NCBI GenBank assembly: GCA_000961695.1
Contig: LADW01000057.1
Coordinates: 1 to 64,000, forward strand
DNA: 64,000 nucleotides
Origin: Hyphomonadaceae bacterium BRH_c29
Lineage (GTDB): Bacteria > Pseudomonadota > Alphaproteobacteria > Caulobacterales > Hyphomonadaceae
Direction: 5' to 3'
Part shown: positions 49,089-57,877 of the stretch, in pieces
How positions within the stretch are numbered: position 1 is the first letter of the stretch
How the letters are laid out: every line of letters starts with the position of its first letter
Program-made: the position numbers and the translations under genes
Notes under the pieces: generated by a model
The model's input: only the letters and a program-made list of their open reading frames with translations
Database searches by the model: none
Told to the model about the DNA's origin: nothing

Positions 49089-49378
49089 AAATCCTGACGC
49101 CGCGCAGGCCGGTCGAGGCCCGGAATGGCCTCGACGGCGCTGAGCAGATCTTGCAGGGAGGCCGCCCGGACAGTGCGGCGGCCTTTCTCGTCCGACAGGG
49201 CATAGCCCTCGCCGGTCTTGATCAGGGGAAAGCGCCGCCAGTGGGCGCGCGTGCGGAAAATCCAGACCTGTTCGGGGGACTCGCCAGCCGCCGCCCATCC
49301 GGTCCACATATGGTCCTGCGGCAGGCTGCGCCAGATGGCGTCGATCTCATCCAGCTCGGAAGGCGTGAAATTAGTCAT
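49085..49378 (-). CDS. Hypothetical protein
   Basis: MTNFTPSELDEIDAIWRSLPQDHMWTGWAAAGESPEQVWIFRTRAHWRRFPLIK; internal start of the 194-aa ORF. Confidence 0.6.
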   Translation of the reverse strand: MTNFTPSELDEIDAIWRSLPQDHMWTGWAAAGESPEQVWIFRTRAHWRRFPLIKTGEGYALSDEKGRRTVRAASLQDLLSAVEAIPGLDRPARRQDF

Positions 49379-50312
49379 GGCGATCAGTCCTGATCCATCC
49401 GGTTTGGCCGACGTTAATACGGTGGAGCGCCCTCGCAACCTCGAGGGTGCTATCTGGATGCTTGCTTCGGGCGCGATTTTCACGGTGTTCCTGACCCTGT
49501 CCAAGATCCAGTCGGCACATTTCGACCCCGGTTTTCTGGCCTTTTTCCGGTCGTTCATAGCCCTTCTTATGGTCGTACCGGTGATCCTGCAGCAGGGTTT
49601 GGGCATTCTACGTGTCCACCAACCGGGTCTTGTCCTGCTGCGCAGCCTGTTCGGCACGCTGGGCTTCATATTCAGTTTCTATGCCGTGTCGGCCCAGTTC
49701 GGCCTGCCGCTGTCGGAATTCAACGCGATCAGCTTCTCCCGGGCCATGTTCATCACGATCCTGGCCGCGCTGCTGCTGAAGGAGCAGGTTGGCTGGCACC
49801 GCTGGGGCGCGACGCTGGCCGGGTTTGTTGGCGTCCTCATCATGACGCAGCCTCAGTCGGGTGTCAGCCTGGGCACGCTTCTGGCGCTGGCGGCGGCCTT
49901 CTGCATGGGCGGGGCGATCACGCTGGTGAAGCTGTTGTCCCGCCGGCACAGGCCGATGACCCTGCTGATCTGGGCGAACCTCCTGTCCTCAGCCATGCTC
50001 TTGCCGCTGGCCATCTGGAAGATGCCGGACGTCATGCCCACGCTGCAGGACTGGCTGCTGATCGTGCTGATGGGGGCATGCGGTGTGGCGGGCCAGTATT
50101 TCTATATCCGCGGCATGGCCATCGGGGACGCCTCGTTCCTGTCACCGATCGACTATCTGCGTCTGCCCATGGCGGCGGGGGTCGATTGGGTCCTGTTCCA
50201 TGCCTTGCCGGGCACCTGGACCTGGATCGGTACGGCCATCATCATTTCCGCCACGGCCTATATCACGCTGCGCGAACAGAACCTGAGGCGCAAAGCCCGC
50301 CGGAACACCTGA
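49377..50312 (+). CDS. EamA/DMT superfamily transporter
   Basis: Ten-TM layout with two EamA repeats. Confidence 0.88.
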   Translation: MAISPDPSGLADVNTVERPRNLEGAIWMLASGAIFTVFLTLSKIQSAHFDPGFLAFFRSFIALLMVVPVILQQGLGILRVHQPGLVLLRSLFGTLGFIFSFYAVSAQFGLPLSEFNAISFSRAMFITILAALLLKEQVGWHRWGATLAGFVGVLIMTQPQSGVSLGTLLALAAAFCMGGAITLVKLLSRRHRPMTLLIWANLLSSAMLLPLAIWKMPDVMPTLQDWLLIVLMGACGVAGQYFYIRGMAIGDASFLSPIDYLRLPMAAGVDWVLFHALPGTWTWIGTAIIISATAYITLREQNLRRKARRNT

Positions 50313-50377
50313 CAGCTTTCCCTTGTGAATATTGGCGATCTCGTTCACTAATCACGCAAAATCAGGGAGAGACACAC

Positions 50378-51400
50378 ATGGCCAAGGTTCTCGTCACTGG
50401 CGCAACCGGCTTCATTGCCGGTCACGTCATCCTCCAGCTTCTGGAAGCGGGGCATGAGGTGCGCGGCACGGCACGGTCTGCCTCGCGGGCGACGCCGCTG
50501 AACACGATCCTCGGGGATTATTCCGGCAAGCCGGTCAATATCGAGATCGTCGAAGCCGACCTCAACAGCGATGCCGGCTGGGCCGAAGCCGTGGCGGGCA
50601 TGGACTATGTCCAACACGTCGCCTCGCCCTTCGCAGCCGTGATGCCACGTGACCATGACGAACTGATCCGTCCCGCCCGTGACGGTGCGCTGCGCGTGCT
50701 GAAGGCGGCAAAGGCGGCGGGTGTGAAACGGGTCGTGATGACGTCTTCCATGGCGGCGATTGCCTATGGCTGGGGCGATGCCCGGCCCAATCCGCTGACC
50801 GAGGAACACTGGTCCAATTCAGACAACCTGAAAGACAACACGGCCTATACCCGGTCCAAGACCATCGCGGAGCGTGCGGCGTGGGACTATATGGCGGGCG
50901 AAGGGAAGGGGATGGAGCTTTCCGTCATCAATCCATCCGCCGTGCTCGGCCCGGCGATGAGCCGGGATCTGTCCACCTCGCTCGAAATCATCACCCAGCT
51001 GATGACCGGCAAGGCGCCCGCCTCTCCGCGCGTCGGCTTCTGCGTCGTGGACGTGCGTGATGTTGCCGATGCCCATGTGAAGGCGATGACCGTGCCGGAA
51101 GCGGCGGGCGAGCGTTTCCTCGCGTCAGGCCGGTTCATGTGGATGTCTGAAGTTGCCGACGTGCTGCGCGAGAGCTTCCCCGATTATCGCAAGAAGCTGC
51201 CACGCGGCGAACTGCCGGACTGGTTGCTGAAGATGATGACCCTGATCAATCCGCCGCTGAAGGCCATCGTGCCGGAGCTTGGCCGCGAGCGTCACTGCTC
51301 GAACGAGAAGGCACAGCGGGTTCTCGGCTGGCGGCCGCGGATGGAAGAAGAGGCCATTATCGAGGGCGCGCGCAGCCTGATCGATCTGAACGTGATCTAG
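50378..51400 (+). CDS. NAD-dependent epimerase/dihydroflavonol-4-reductase-like SDR
   Basis: MAKVLVTGATGFIAGHVI, VDVRDVADAHVKAM; ATG 50378 after GGGAG. Confidence 0.93.
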   Translation: MAKVLVTGATGFIAGHVILQLLEAGHEVRGTARSASRATPLNTILGDYSGKPVNIEIVEADLNSDAGWAEAVAGMDYVQHVASPFAAVMPRDHDELIRPARDGALRVLKAAKAAGVKRVVMTSSMAAIAYGWGDARPNPLTEEHWSNSDNLKDNTAYTRSKTIAERAAWDYMAGEGKGMELSVINPSAVLGPAMSRDLSTSLEIITQLMTGKAPASPRVGFCVVDVRDVADAHVKAMTVPEAAGERFLASGRFMWMSEVADVLRESFPDYRKKLPRGELPDWLLKMMTLINPPLKAIVPELGRERHCSNEKAQRVLGWRPRMEEEAIIEGARSLIDLNVI

Positions 51401-51915
51401 GCCTCGTTGCGGCCCCGGAAGGTCGCAGTCGCCGCCACGAAGCTCAGTCCGGCCAAAATGACGGAGACGACGCCGTTCCAGCCTGCCATGGACAGGCCGA
51501 GAATGTAGAAGGGCGCATCGGTGCAGGACGGCACGGTCATCGGCCGGTCCAGCGAACCCATGTTCATGAGGTCGATTTCGCTGCCGCCTGCACAGCCGGT
51601 TGGCGGCGGGAAGATCTTCCACTCCACACCGGAATGGTAGAACGCGACCACGGCGCTGACGCCGAAGACGAGGCCGATCAGCACGTTCAGCGCGATCATG
51701 AAGCGGCGGGTCGGGCGGATTTTCCACAGTGCCAGGCCCGTCAGTGTCATGGCGATCAGGGCCCAGTAGACCTCCCGTTGGCGCAGGCAGAGCGGGCAGG
51801 GATAGAGCTTGCCGAATGTCTCGAAGGCATGGGCGGTCGCCAGCATCAGGGCAGACACCACAATCGCGGTGACCGGCCATTTCCAATCCTTGAGAAGGCT
51901 CGTCAGAAGGTTCAT
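51397..51915 (-). CDS. Disulfide bond formation protein B family
   Basis: YPCPLCLRQREVYW CxxC motif, four TMs. Confidence 0.88.
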   Translation of the reverse strand: MNLLTSLLKDWKWPVTAIVVSALMLATAHAFETFGKLYPCPLCLRQREVYWALIAMTLTGLALWKIRPTRRFMIALNVLIGLVFGVSAVVAFYHSGVEWKIFPPPTGCAGGSEIDLMNMGSLDRPMTVPSCTDAPFYILGLSMAGWNGVVSVILAGLSFVAATATFRGRNEA

Positions 51916-51963
51916 CGAAATCACGCTAACATGCGCGCCGCTATGCAGAAGTGCGGCGCAGCG

Positions 51964-52605
51964 TCACGATCTGACAAGACCGGTCACCCAGTCCTTGCCG
52001 AAGTGAATGGCGGTGAGGACAGCTGTCGGGCCAAGGATCAGCAGCGACGAGACCCAGACAAAGCCGAGCAGGCAGCCGATCACGACCAGAAAGCCGTCCT
52101 TGTTGATCAGGCCAAAGGCCGCAAGCGCCACGGCAAAGCCGGGCACGGTGTTGGTCATGGGCAGCGGGACCAGAATCGAGGCGCAGAACAGGCAGAGTAT
52201 GACGCCGACAAGGCGTTCGGAACGCGGGCCGGTAATGGTGGTCAGGCGGGGTTTCGAGAAGGTCTCGATCCAGCCGAGCCATTTGCGGCCGCCCTTGGCC
52301 ATGGCGGTCAGGCCGTCTCGGTTGATCTTGCGGGTGCCGAGCGCGTCGGGCAGCCACGGCTGTTCCTTGCCCATCGCCATCTGGACCGCCAGCGCCATCA
52401 TCGGCAGGGCGACGACTTGCGGCACGCCATAGAGGAACGGGATGCAGCAGGGCAGGGCCAGCAGGAACAGGCCGGCCCCGAAGGCGCTCTCGTCCAGCTG
52501 GTCGAAAATCTCACGCAGGGAATAGCCTTCTTCCGGCGCCCCGGCAGCCATGCCCTCGACGGTCTGAAGGAGGGTTCTCTCGTTTCCGGCTTCCATGACA
52601 CTCAT
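51964..52605 (-). CDS. ExoD family exopolysaccharide biosynthesis protein
   Basis: LREIFDQLDESAFGAGLFLLALPCCIPFLYGVPQVVALPMMALAVQMAMGKEQPWLP. Confidence 0.9.
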   Translation of the reverse strand: MSVMEAGNERTLLQTVEGMAAGAPEEGYSLREIFDQLDESAFGAGLFLLALPCCIPFLYGVPQVVALPMMALAVQMAMGKEQPWLPDALGTRKINRDGLTAMAKGGRKWLGWIETFSKPRLTTITGPRSERLVGVILCLFCASILVPLPMTNTVPGFAVALAAFGLINKDGFLVVIGCLLGFVWVSSLLILGPTAVLTAIHFGKDWVTGLVRS

Positions 52606-52692
52606 TCGCGTTCGATCCGTCCTGCATTTCGGCTACAAGGGTGAGATTGACGGGCCTGCCTGCCTCGGGCAGGAGAGGCCTTCCCGTATAGG

Positions 52693-52778
52693 GCCTCTGT
52701 GGCGGAATGGTAGACGCGGCGGATTCAAAATCCGCTTCTGGTGACAGAGTGCCGGTTCGAGTCCGGCCAGAGGTACCA
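52693..52778 (+). tRNA. tRNA-Leu (CAA), CCA encoded
   Basis: GCCTCTG acceptor, GCGGATTCAAAATCCGC anticodon arm, long variable arm, CCGGTTCGAGTCCGG T-arm, ACCA 3' end. Confidence 0.95.
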
Positions 52779-52795
52779 AGCACGTCCGCGTGCCA

Positions 52796-53494
52796 TCAAT
52801 ATTCGTATTTCTCCACCCGTGTCAGGTCGATGATATAGGCAGCGTCCGCAAGGTCGCTTTCCTGCTTCTCTGCATGAAGCGTGCCTTCGATCCAGACAGC
52901 CTGCGGCAGGTCCTTCAGCAGGATCGGCTTGTCGGTGCGGATGAAGATGGTCTGGTTCGGCGGCGGCGGCGGGGCGTGGATACAGGCCCCGAAGTAGGGC
53001 ACCAGCAGGAATTCGCTGATCTCGGCCTTGGCGTCATAGGAAAACGGCACCGTATAGCCCGGCATCCGGATCTTCTTGCCGTCAAAGGTGTCGACCGTAT
53101 TGAACGAGCCAATCTGCGTGGCTGTGTCGGCTGAAGAGCCTTCCGCGATGGAATACATCGCCGCCATCTGGGCCGCGTACATTTTCTGGAGGCGTTCTTC
53201 CTCGCCTTCCGGCATCAGGTCTTCCCAGCCGATCGCGGTGACGCCGCGGGCTTTCATCTCTTCTTCCGCTTTCAGGGCCTTTGCCGCTGCCGCCGCGATG
53301 GAGGAGTCGGCGGCCGCTTTTTCCGCGTCGCTTTCACCGATCTTGTCGCCGACTTTCGGCTCAGCCGGGGCGGAGGTTGCCTGAGCCGTCTGGGTCTTTG
53401 AAGTTTCTGCATCGGCCGCCGGGGCTGAGGCTTCGCTACAGGCGGCCGACAGGCTGAGCAGGACGAGGGCGGGCAGGATATGAGAGCGCTTCAT
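52796..53494 (-). CDS. DUF3299 domain-containing lipoprotein
   Basis: IGWEDLMPEGEEE...MPGYTVPFSYDAKAEISEFLLVPYFGACIHAPPPPPNQ. Confidence 0.9.
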   Translation of the reverse strand: MKRSHILPALVLLSLSAACSEASAPAADAETSKTQTAQATSAPAEPKVGDKIGESDAEKAAADSSIAAAAAKALKAEEEMKARGVTAIGWEDLMPEGEEERLQKMYAAQMAAMYSIAEGSSADTATQIGSFNTVDTFDGKKIRMPGYTVPFSYDAKAEISEFLLVPYFGACIHAPPPPPNQTIFIRTDKPILLKDLPQAVWIEGTLHAEKQESDLADAAYIIDLTRVEKYEY

Positions 53495-53548
53495 GTGTGT
53501 TTCTTAGGCCTTCAGGGAGGAGTGTGCCAGACAGGTTTGAGGGTGACT

Positions 53549-54817
53549 TTACAGCTTCACGGACAGGCCGTCTGCGAGCGATCTGCGGAAAGCTGCCCAG
53601 GCCGGGATGGCGCCCGCCAACAGGGACGCCCCGGTTACGGCCAGCAGGGTGATCAGGTCGGTCATGCCGGGCCCCGTGCCTCCAAGGGAAATGCCATAGC
53701 GCTGCATCACGATGGGACCTGCAATCAGGACCAGGACGTGCACGATCACAATTCCGAGAGCCGCCCCGCCAAAGCCGATCAGGCCCGCCTCCAGCGTCAG
53801 CAAACCGAAGATATGCCCTGGCCGGGCACCCACGGCCCGCAGGATCGACATTTCCCGCCGCCGCTCGTTCAGGCTGGTCAGGATGGATGTGAGGATGGAC
53901 ACGACGCCGACCGCGATCACGAAGATCGACACGGCCAGCAGCGCCCGCTCTGCCATCGCGGTCACGCTCCACAGCTCGGCCAGCGCCTCGCCGGGGATGA
54001 TCGCCATCAGGGGCTCGCCCTTGTTGGTATTGATCTCGCGCCGCGTGCGCAGGATCGTGCCCTTGCGCTTGAGGCCCGCATAGATCGCGGTGACCGTCTT
54101 GGGCGTCAGGTTGAAGCTGCGGATCATGTCTTCGGTGATCGAGTCGGATAGCGGGTTCTTCGCGCCGGATTCCCAGCCGACATGGATCGCCGTGATGGCC
54201 TCCAGCGAGACGATCACCGTGCGGTCGACCGGTGTGCCTGTCGGCGCGAGAATGCCGACCACGCGGAACGGGCGGTTCTCATGACCCGAGCCGAAATCCG
54301 CCTTGCCGAGCCCGTGGGACAGGACAAGCGGCGAGCCGATCTCATAGCCAAGCTCGCGGGCGACGTCGGCGCCGACCACGGCATCGAACAGGTCGTCCAT
54401 TTCCCGGCCCTTGGCGAAGCGGAGCGATTCGCCGCGGCCATATTGGTAATGCTCGAAATAGGCGTGATCCGTCCCCATCACGCGGAAGCCGCGATGGCTG
54501 TCGCCGAGCGAGATCGGCACCGTCCAGGCGATGTCGTCACGCGCGGAAAGCTTCTGATAGGTCGGCCAGGAAACCTCTGCCGTCGCATTGCCCATCCGGA
54601 AGACCGAGTAGAGCAGCAGGTTCACGCTTCCCGTGGGTGCGCCGATGATCAGGTCCGTGCCGGAGATCGTATGGCCAAAGCCTTCGCGCGCGCCGGTGCG
54701 GGCCTTGTCGACCCCCAGGAACAGCGCCACGGACAGGGCGACGGCAAACAGGGTTAGCAGGAAAGAGGCGCGCCGGTTCAGCAGGCTTTTCCAGGCGAGC
54801 GTAAACAGGGCCTTCAT
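53549..54817 (-). CDS. FtsX-like/MacB-type ABC transporter permease
   Basis: N-terminal TM, periplasmic domain, C-terminal FtsX TMs; ERRREMSILRAVGARPGHIFGLL. Confidence 0.92.
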   Translation of the reverse strand: MKALFTLAWKSLLNRRASFLLTLFAVALSVALFLGVDKARTGAREGFGHTISGTDLIIGAPTGSVNLLLYSVFRMGNATAEVSWPTYQKLSARDDIAWTVPISLGDSHRGFRVMGTDHAYFEHYQYGRGESLRFAKGREMDDLFDAVVGADVARELGYEIGSPLVLSHGLGKADFGSGHENRPFRVVGILAPTGTPVDRTVIVSLEAITAIHVGWESGAKNPLSDSITEDMIRSFNLTPKTVTAIYAGLKRKGTILRTRREINTNKGEPLMAIIPGEALAELWSVTAMAERALLAVSIFVIAVGVVSILTSILTSLNERRREMSILRAVGARPGHIFGLLTLEAGLIGFGGAALGIVIVHVLVLIAGPIVMQRYGISLGGTGPGMTDLITLLAVTGASLLAGAIPAWAAFRRSLADGLSVKL

Positions 54818-55524
54818 GCGGTCACTCCCGCCGTGTTGATTTCTGCAAGGTCCACCGCGCGGTCGAACAGGCGGGCGAGGCTGGCATCGTGGCTGACGAA
54901 CAGAAGCGCCGCGCCGGTGCGGCTGGCCTCCTCGCTGAGCAGTTCGATGAACCGGTCGCGCGCATCGGCATCCAGCGCCGAAGTCGGCTCGTCCGCGATC
55001 ACGATGTCCGGCCCGCCGATCAGGGCGCGGGCGGCGGCTACGCGCTGTTGCTGGCCGACAGAGAGATCCGAGACGCGCCGGTCGAGCATGGCAGGGTCTG
55101 TCAGGCCGAGCCGGCCCAGAAGGCGCCTTGCTTCTTCGTCCGGATGGGCGCCCACGGCCTTGCGCCGGGCAGGGGAGAAGTGAAGCGGCAGGGTCACGTT
55201 CCCGGTCACCGAGAGATACGGCACCAGATTGAACATCTGGAAGATAACGCCGAGATGATCGGCCCGGACCCGGTCACGCGCTGCGGCGCTGAGGCGGGCC
55301 ATGTCATTGCCCAGCACGTTGATCGTGCCGGTGCCGGGACTGAGCACGCCGGCGATCAGGCCCAGAAGGGTCGACTTCCCGGACCCGGAGGGTCCGCGCA
55401 GGAACAGCTTCTCCCCGCGCCCAAGGGTGAAGCTCTTTATGTCCAGAACCGGCGGATTGCCCGGCCAGGCAAAGCGGAGGTTCTCGACCCGGATGGCGTC
55501 CGTGCTCGATGTGTCAGATGGCAT
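54814..55524 (-). CDS. ABC transporter ATP-binding protein
   Basis: GPSGSGKSTLLG Walker A, LSVGQQQRVAAARAL signature, VIADEPTSALD Walker B. Confidence 0.95.
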   Translation of the reverse strand: MPSDTSSTDAIRVENLRFAWPGNPPVLDIKSFTLGRGEKLFLRGPSGSGKSTLLGLIAGVLSPGTGTINVLGNDMARLSAAARDRVRADHLGVIFQMFNLVPYLSVTGNVTLPLHFSPARRKAVGAHPDEEARRLLGRLGLTDPAMLDRRVSDLSVGQQQRVAAARALIGGPDIVIADEPTSALDADARDRFIELLSEEASRTGAALLFVSHDASLARLFDRAVDLAEINTAGVTA

Positions 55525-56162
55525 CAGTCGAAATCGATCTCGGTATCTGTGGGGGTGAGTTCCTTGGCGACCTGCTCGCCCGCCGGGCCGAGATAGATCG
55601 CGTCGATATGCTGGAAGGCGGGGTAGAGGTCGAACAGGTGGATCTGCATGCCCTCGACCCGGTCGATCTTCGCGCAGCGCCAGACAACGGAGATCGTCAT
55701 CGCGCCATGACTGCCATCGGTGCGCCCGGTGACAGAGCGTTCGGTCTCTTCGCACTCGGTCGGCCCGAACGGCTCGGCGATGCCGTTGGCGTATTCCTCC
55801 GATTTGGTGCCGCTCGGTGCCTTGGCTTCGGACAGGCCGAAATTCGCCAGCGGCGCGTCGAGGGTCAGGGTCAGGAAGTCGTCTTCCTGCGTGATCGACA
55901 GGTCGCCGCCGCCATGGACATGAGGCTCGCCTGCATGATCCGGCTCGCTGTCGAGCGCAGGATCGGCGCCCTCAACTTCACCGGCTGCCGGGATCTCGGC
56001 TTCGACGGAGTCGATCACTTCCACGTGTGGCGGTGCGGCTTCGAACGCAGCCGGTTCAGGCGCCTCAGGCTCGTAAGGCTTGGTGGCGGGGCTGCAGGCT
56101 GCCAGGACAAGCAGGCTGAAGCCGGACATGGCCGCAATTGGCCTCGAATTGAAAGATATCAT
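55524..56162 (-). CDS. DUF2796 (ZrgA-like) His-containing lipoprotein, putative zinc uptake
   Basis: HAGEPHVHGGGDLSITQEDDFLTLTLDAPLANFGLSEAK...MQIHLFDLYPAFQHIDAIYLGPAGEQVAKELTP. Confidence 0.82.
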   Translation of the reverse strand: MISFNSRPIAAMSGFSLLVLAACSPATKPYEPEAPEPAAFEAAPPHVEVIDSVEAEIPAAGEVEGADPALDSEPDHAGEPHVHGGGDLSITQEDDFLTLTLDAPLANFGLSEAKAPSGTKSEEYANGIAEPFGPTECEETERSVTGRTDGSHGAMTISVVWRCAKIDRVEGMQIHLFDLYPAFQHIDAIYLGPAGEQVAKELTPTDTEIDFD

Positions 56163-56227
56163 TGTGGGCCTCCGGTGCGCCTCACAGCGGGATAATGCGA
56201 AAATATCAAGATTTTTGTCGCGGTTGC

Positions 56228-56254
56228 GATAATGATACTCTATCACATTTAATC
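56228..56254. promoter_or_regulatory. Putative Fur/Zur-family operator between the DUF2796 operon and the ZIP gene
   Basis: GATAATGATACTCTATCACATTTAATC; left half equals the Fur-box half GATAATGATA, right half ends CATT (AATG...CATT symmetry). Confidence 0.5.
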
Positions 56255-56313
56255 AAGGCGGGGCTTGCAGGAGTCCGACCGCTAATTTCTTAACGCCGCC
56301 GGTTTGCTCACTT

Positions 56314-57105
56314 ATGCTCGAAACGCTCCAGGCCCCTCTTCTGTTCGGCTTGACCGCCGCCTTCATGACCACGCTCGGCCTGCTCACAGTGTCGGTGCGC
56401 GGGGACTGGAGTGCGCGCTATTCCGGCCTGTTCGCGCTGACCGCTGGTGGCATGTTGGTCAGCCTGACCCTGTTGCACATCGCGCCGGAAGCCTTCGAGC
56501 TGAGCCGGCATGCGCCAGTCTTCATGATGGTGGGCTTCTTTGGCGGTCTTTTGCTCCACTTCGGAATCGGGGCCCTGTTCCCCGAAAGCGCGGGCCGGGG
56601 CAAGACGGCGGCGATCACGCCGCTGGCGGCGGTGGCGGTCCATTCCCTGCTGGATGGTGTGATCTATTCGGTGACCTTCGCGGCCAGTTTTTCCTCAGGC
56701 GTGTATGCGGCGGCCGGCCTGATGCTGCACGAGTTTCCGGAGGGCGTGATCGCGTTCGCCATTCTGCGCCGACACAGTTTCTCCAACCGGGAGGCCTTCT
56801 TCTGGGCCTTCCTGGCCTCGGCCCTCACAACGCCGCTCGGTGTGCTGGTGGCAACGCCCTTCATGTATGGCCTGACGCCGGACATTGTCGGCAGCCTGTT
56901 CGCTGTCTCGGCCGGTCTGCTGCTCTACGTGGCCACCGGACCGCTGATGGAGCCAATGGATGAAGAGCCGCCCCTGCGCAGCATGCTCGCGCTCAGCGCC
57001 GGTGTGGCTCTGGCCGTGCTGATGGCGCTGGTGCCGCTTCACCCGCACGAGGACGAAGGCGGGCACATCGTGCCTGCGCCGCACGCCATCACGGACCACG
57101 ACTAG
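56314..57105 (+). CDS. ZIP family metal transporter
   Basis: AVAVHSLLDGVIYSVTF and LMLHEFPEGVIAFAIL metal-site TM motifs. Confidence 0.9.
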   Translation: MLETLQAPLLFGLTAAFMTTLGLLTVSVRGDWSARYSGLFALTAGGMLVSLTLLHIAPEAFELSRHAPVFMMVGFFGGLLLHFGIGALFPESAGRGKTAAITPLAAVAVHSLLDGVIYSVTFAASFSSGVYAAAGLMLHEFPEGVIAFAILRRHSFSNREAFFWAFLASALTTPLGVLVATPFMYGLTPDIVGSLFAVSAGLLLYVATGPLMEPMDEEPPLRSMLALSAGVALAVLMALVPLHPHEDEGGHIVPAPHAITDHD

Positions 57106-57265
57106 GCAGGGGACAAGCGGCATGTCGCTTGCAGCCTGATCCTCGGACAGCCGTCTTTATCTGAGGCGGCGATGTGGGGAGAAGTCGATGCGGAACGGAC
57201 AGAAGGGCTCTATTTACGAATTCGCCGGACAAGCAGGTCTTCGGAATACCGGAGACGCCCCCGCC

Positions 57266-57877
57266 ATGCTGACCCTGCCCATTCTTGCGAAACTGTCCTC
57301 CGCCGCCGTCGCAGCGGCGCTGACGGCCAGCATCACCTATGGCCAGTATACGATTGCCTCCGGTCCGAACGGGTCCGGCCTGATGCCGCCTGCCAGTGTC
57401 CTGCATCCTCAGGCCAGCACGGACGCCGTGCTCGATCCGCTGGCCGAGATGATGCAGGCGCTGGGCGCCATGAAACAGGAACAGGCCAAGTCGGCGCGCA
57501 ACCGGGCCATGGTTGACTGGCTGGCCTCCCTGCGCACGGATTTCACGGTGGAGCGCTTCGATTCCGGGCTTGTTTACAAGGTGCGCTATGCACCTGACGG
57601 TGACGCAGGTGAGGTTCTGGAAGACTTTGTGGCGGTGCCGTATGGTCCTGAAATGTCGTTTGCGGTGACCCTGAAGGCCGCCGATGCGGGCGCCGTGACC
57701 GTTGAGGGCATATCGTGCACCGCTCAACAGACGTTCCGTCGTGTGGATATTTCGGCCGGGACGGGCGCAGCGCAGGCTGAGGCCATGTCACAGGCCGAGG
57801 CCTACCTCGCCGCACCTGATGCGGCTGACCCGAGCCTGCCTGCAGATTGCCTGACGGCCCGCCTTAAGCGCGGCTAG
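57266..57877 (+). CDS. Hypothetical exported protein
   Basis: MLTLPILAKLSSAAVAAALTAS signal-like N-terminus; start could be 57188. Confidence 0.6.
   Translation: MLTLPILAKLSSAAVAAALTASITYGQYTIASGPNGSGLMPPASVLHPQASTDAVLDPLAEMMQALGAMKQEQAKSARNRAMVDWLASLRTDFTVERFDSGLVYKVRYAPDGDAGEVLEDFVAVPYGPEMSFAVTLKAADAGAVTVEGISCTAQQTFRRVDISAGTGAAQAEAMSQAEAYLAAPDAADPSLPADCLTARLKRG

Noticed and set aside
52620-52780. tRNA-Leu as an integration site for a mobile element
   Set aside because: No integrase, no repeated tRNA 3' end and no mobility genes nearby.
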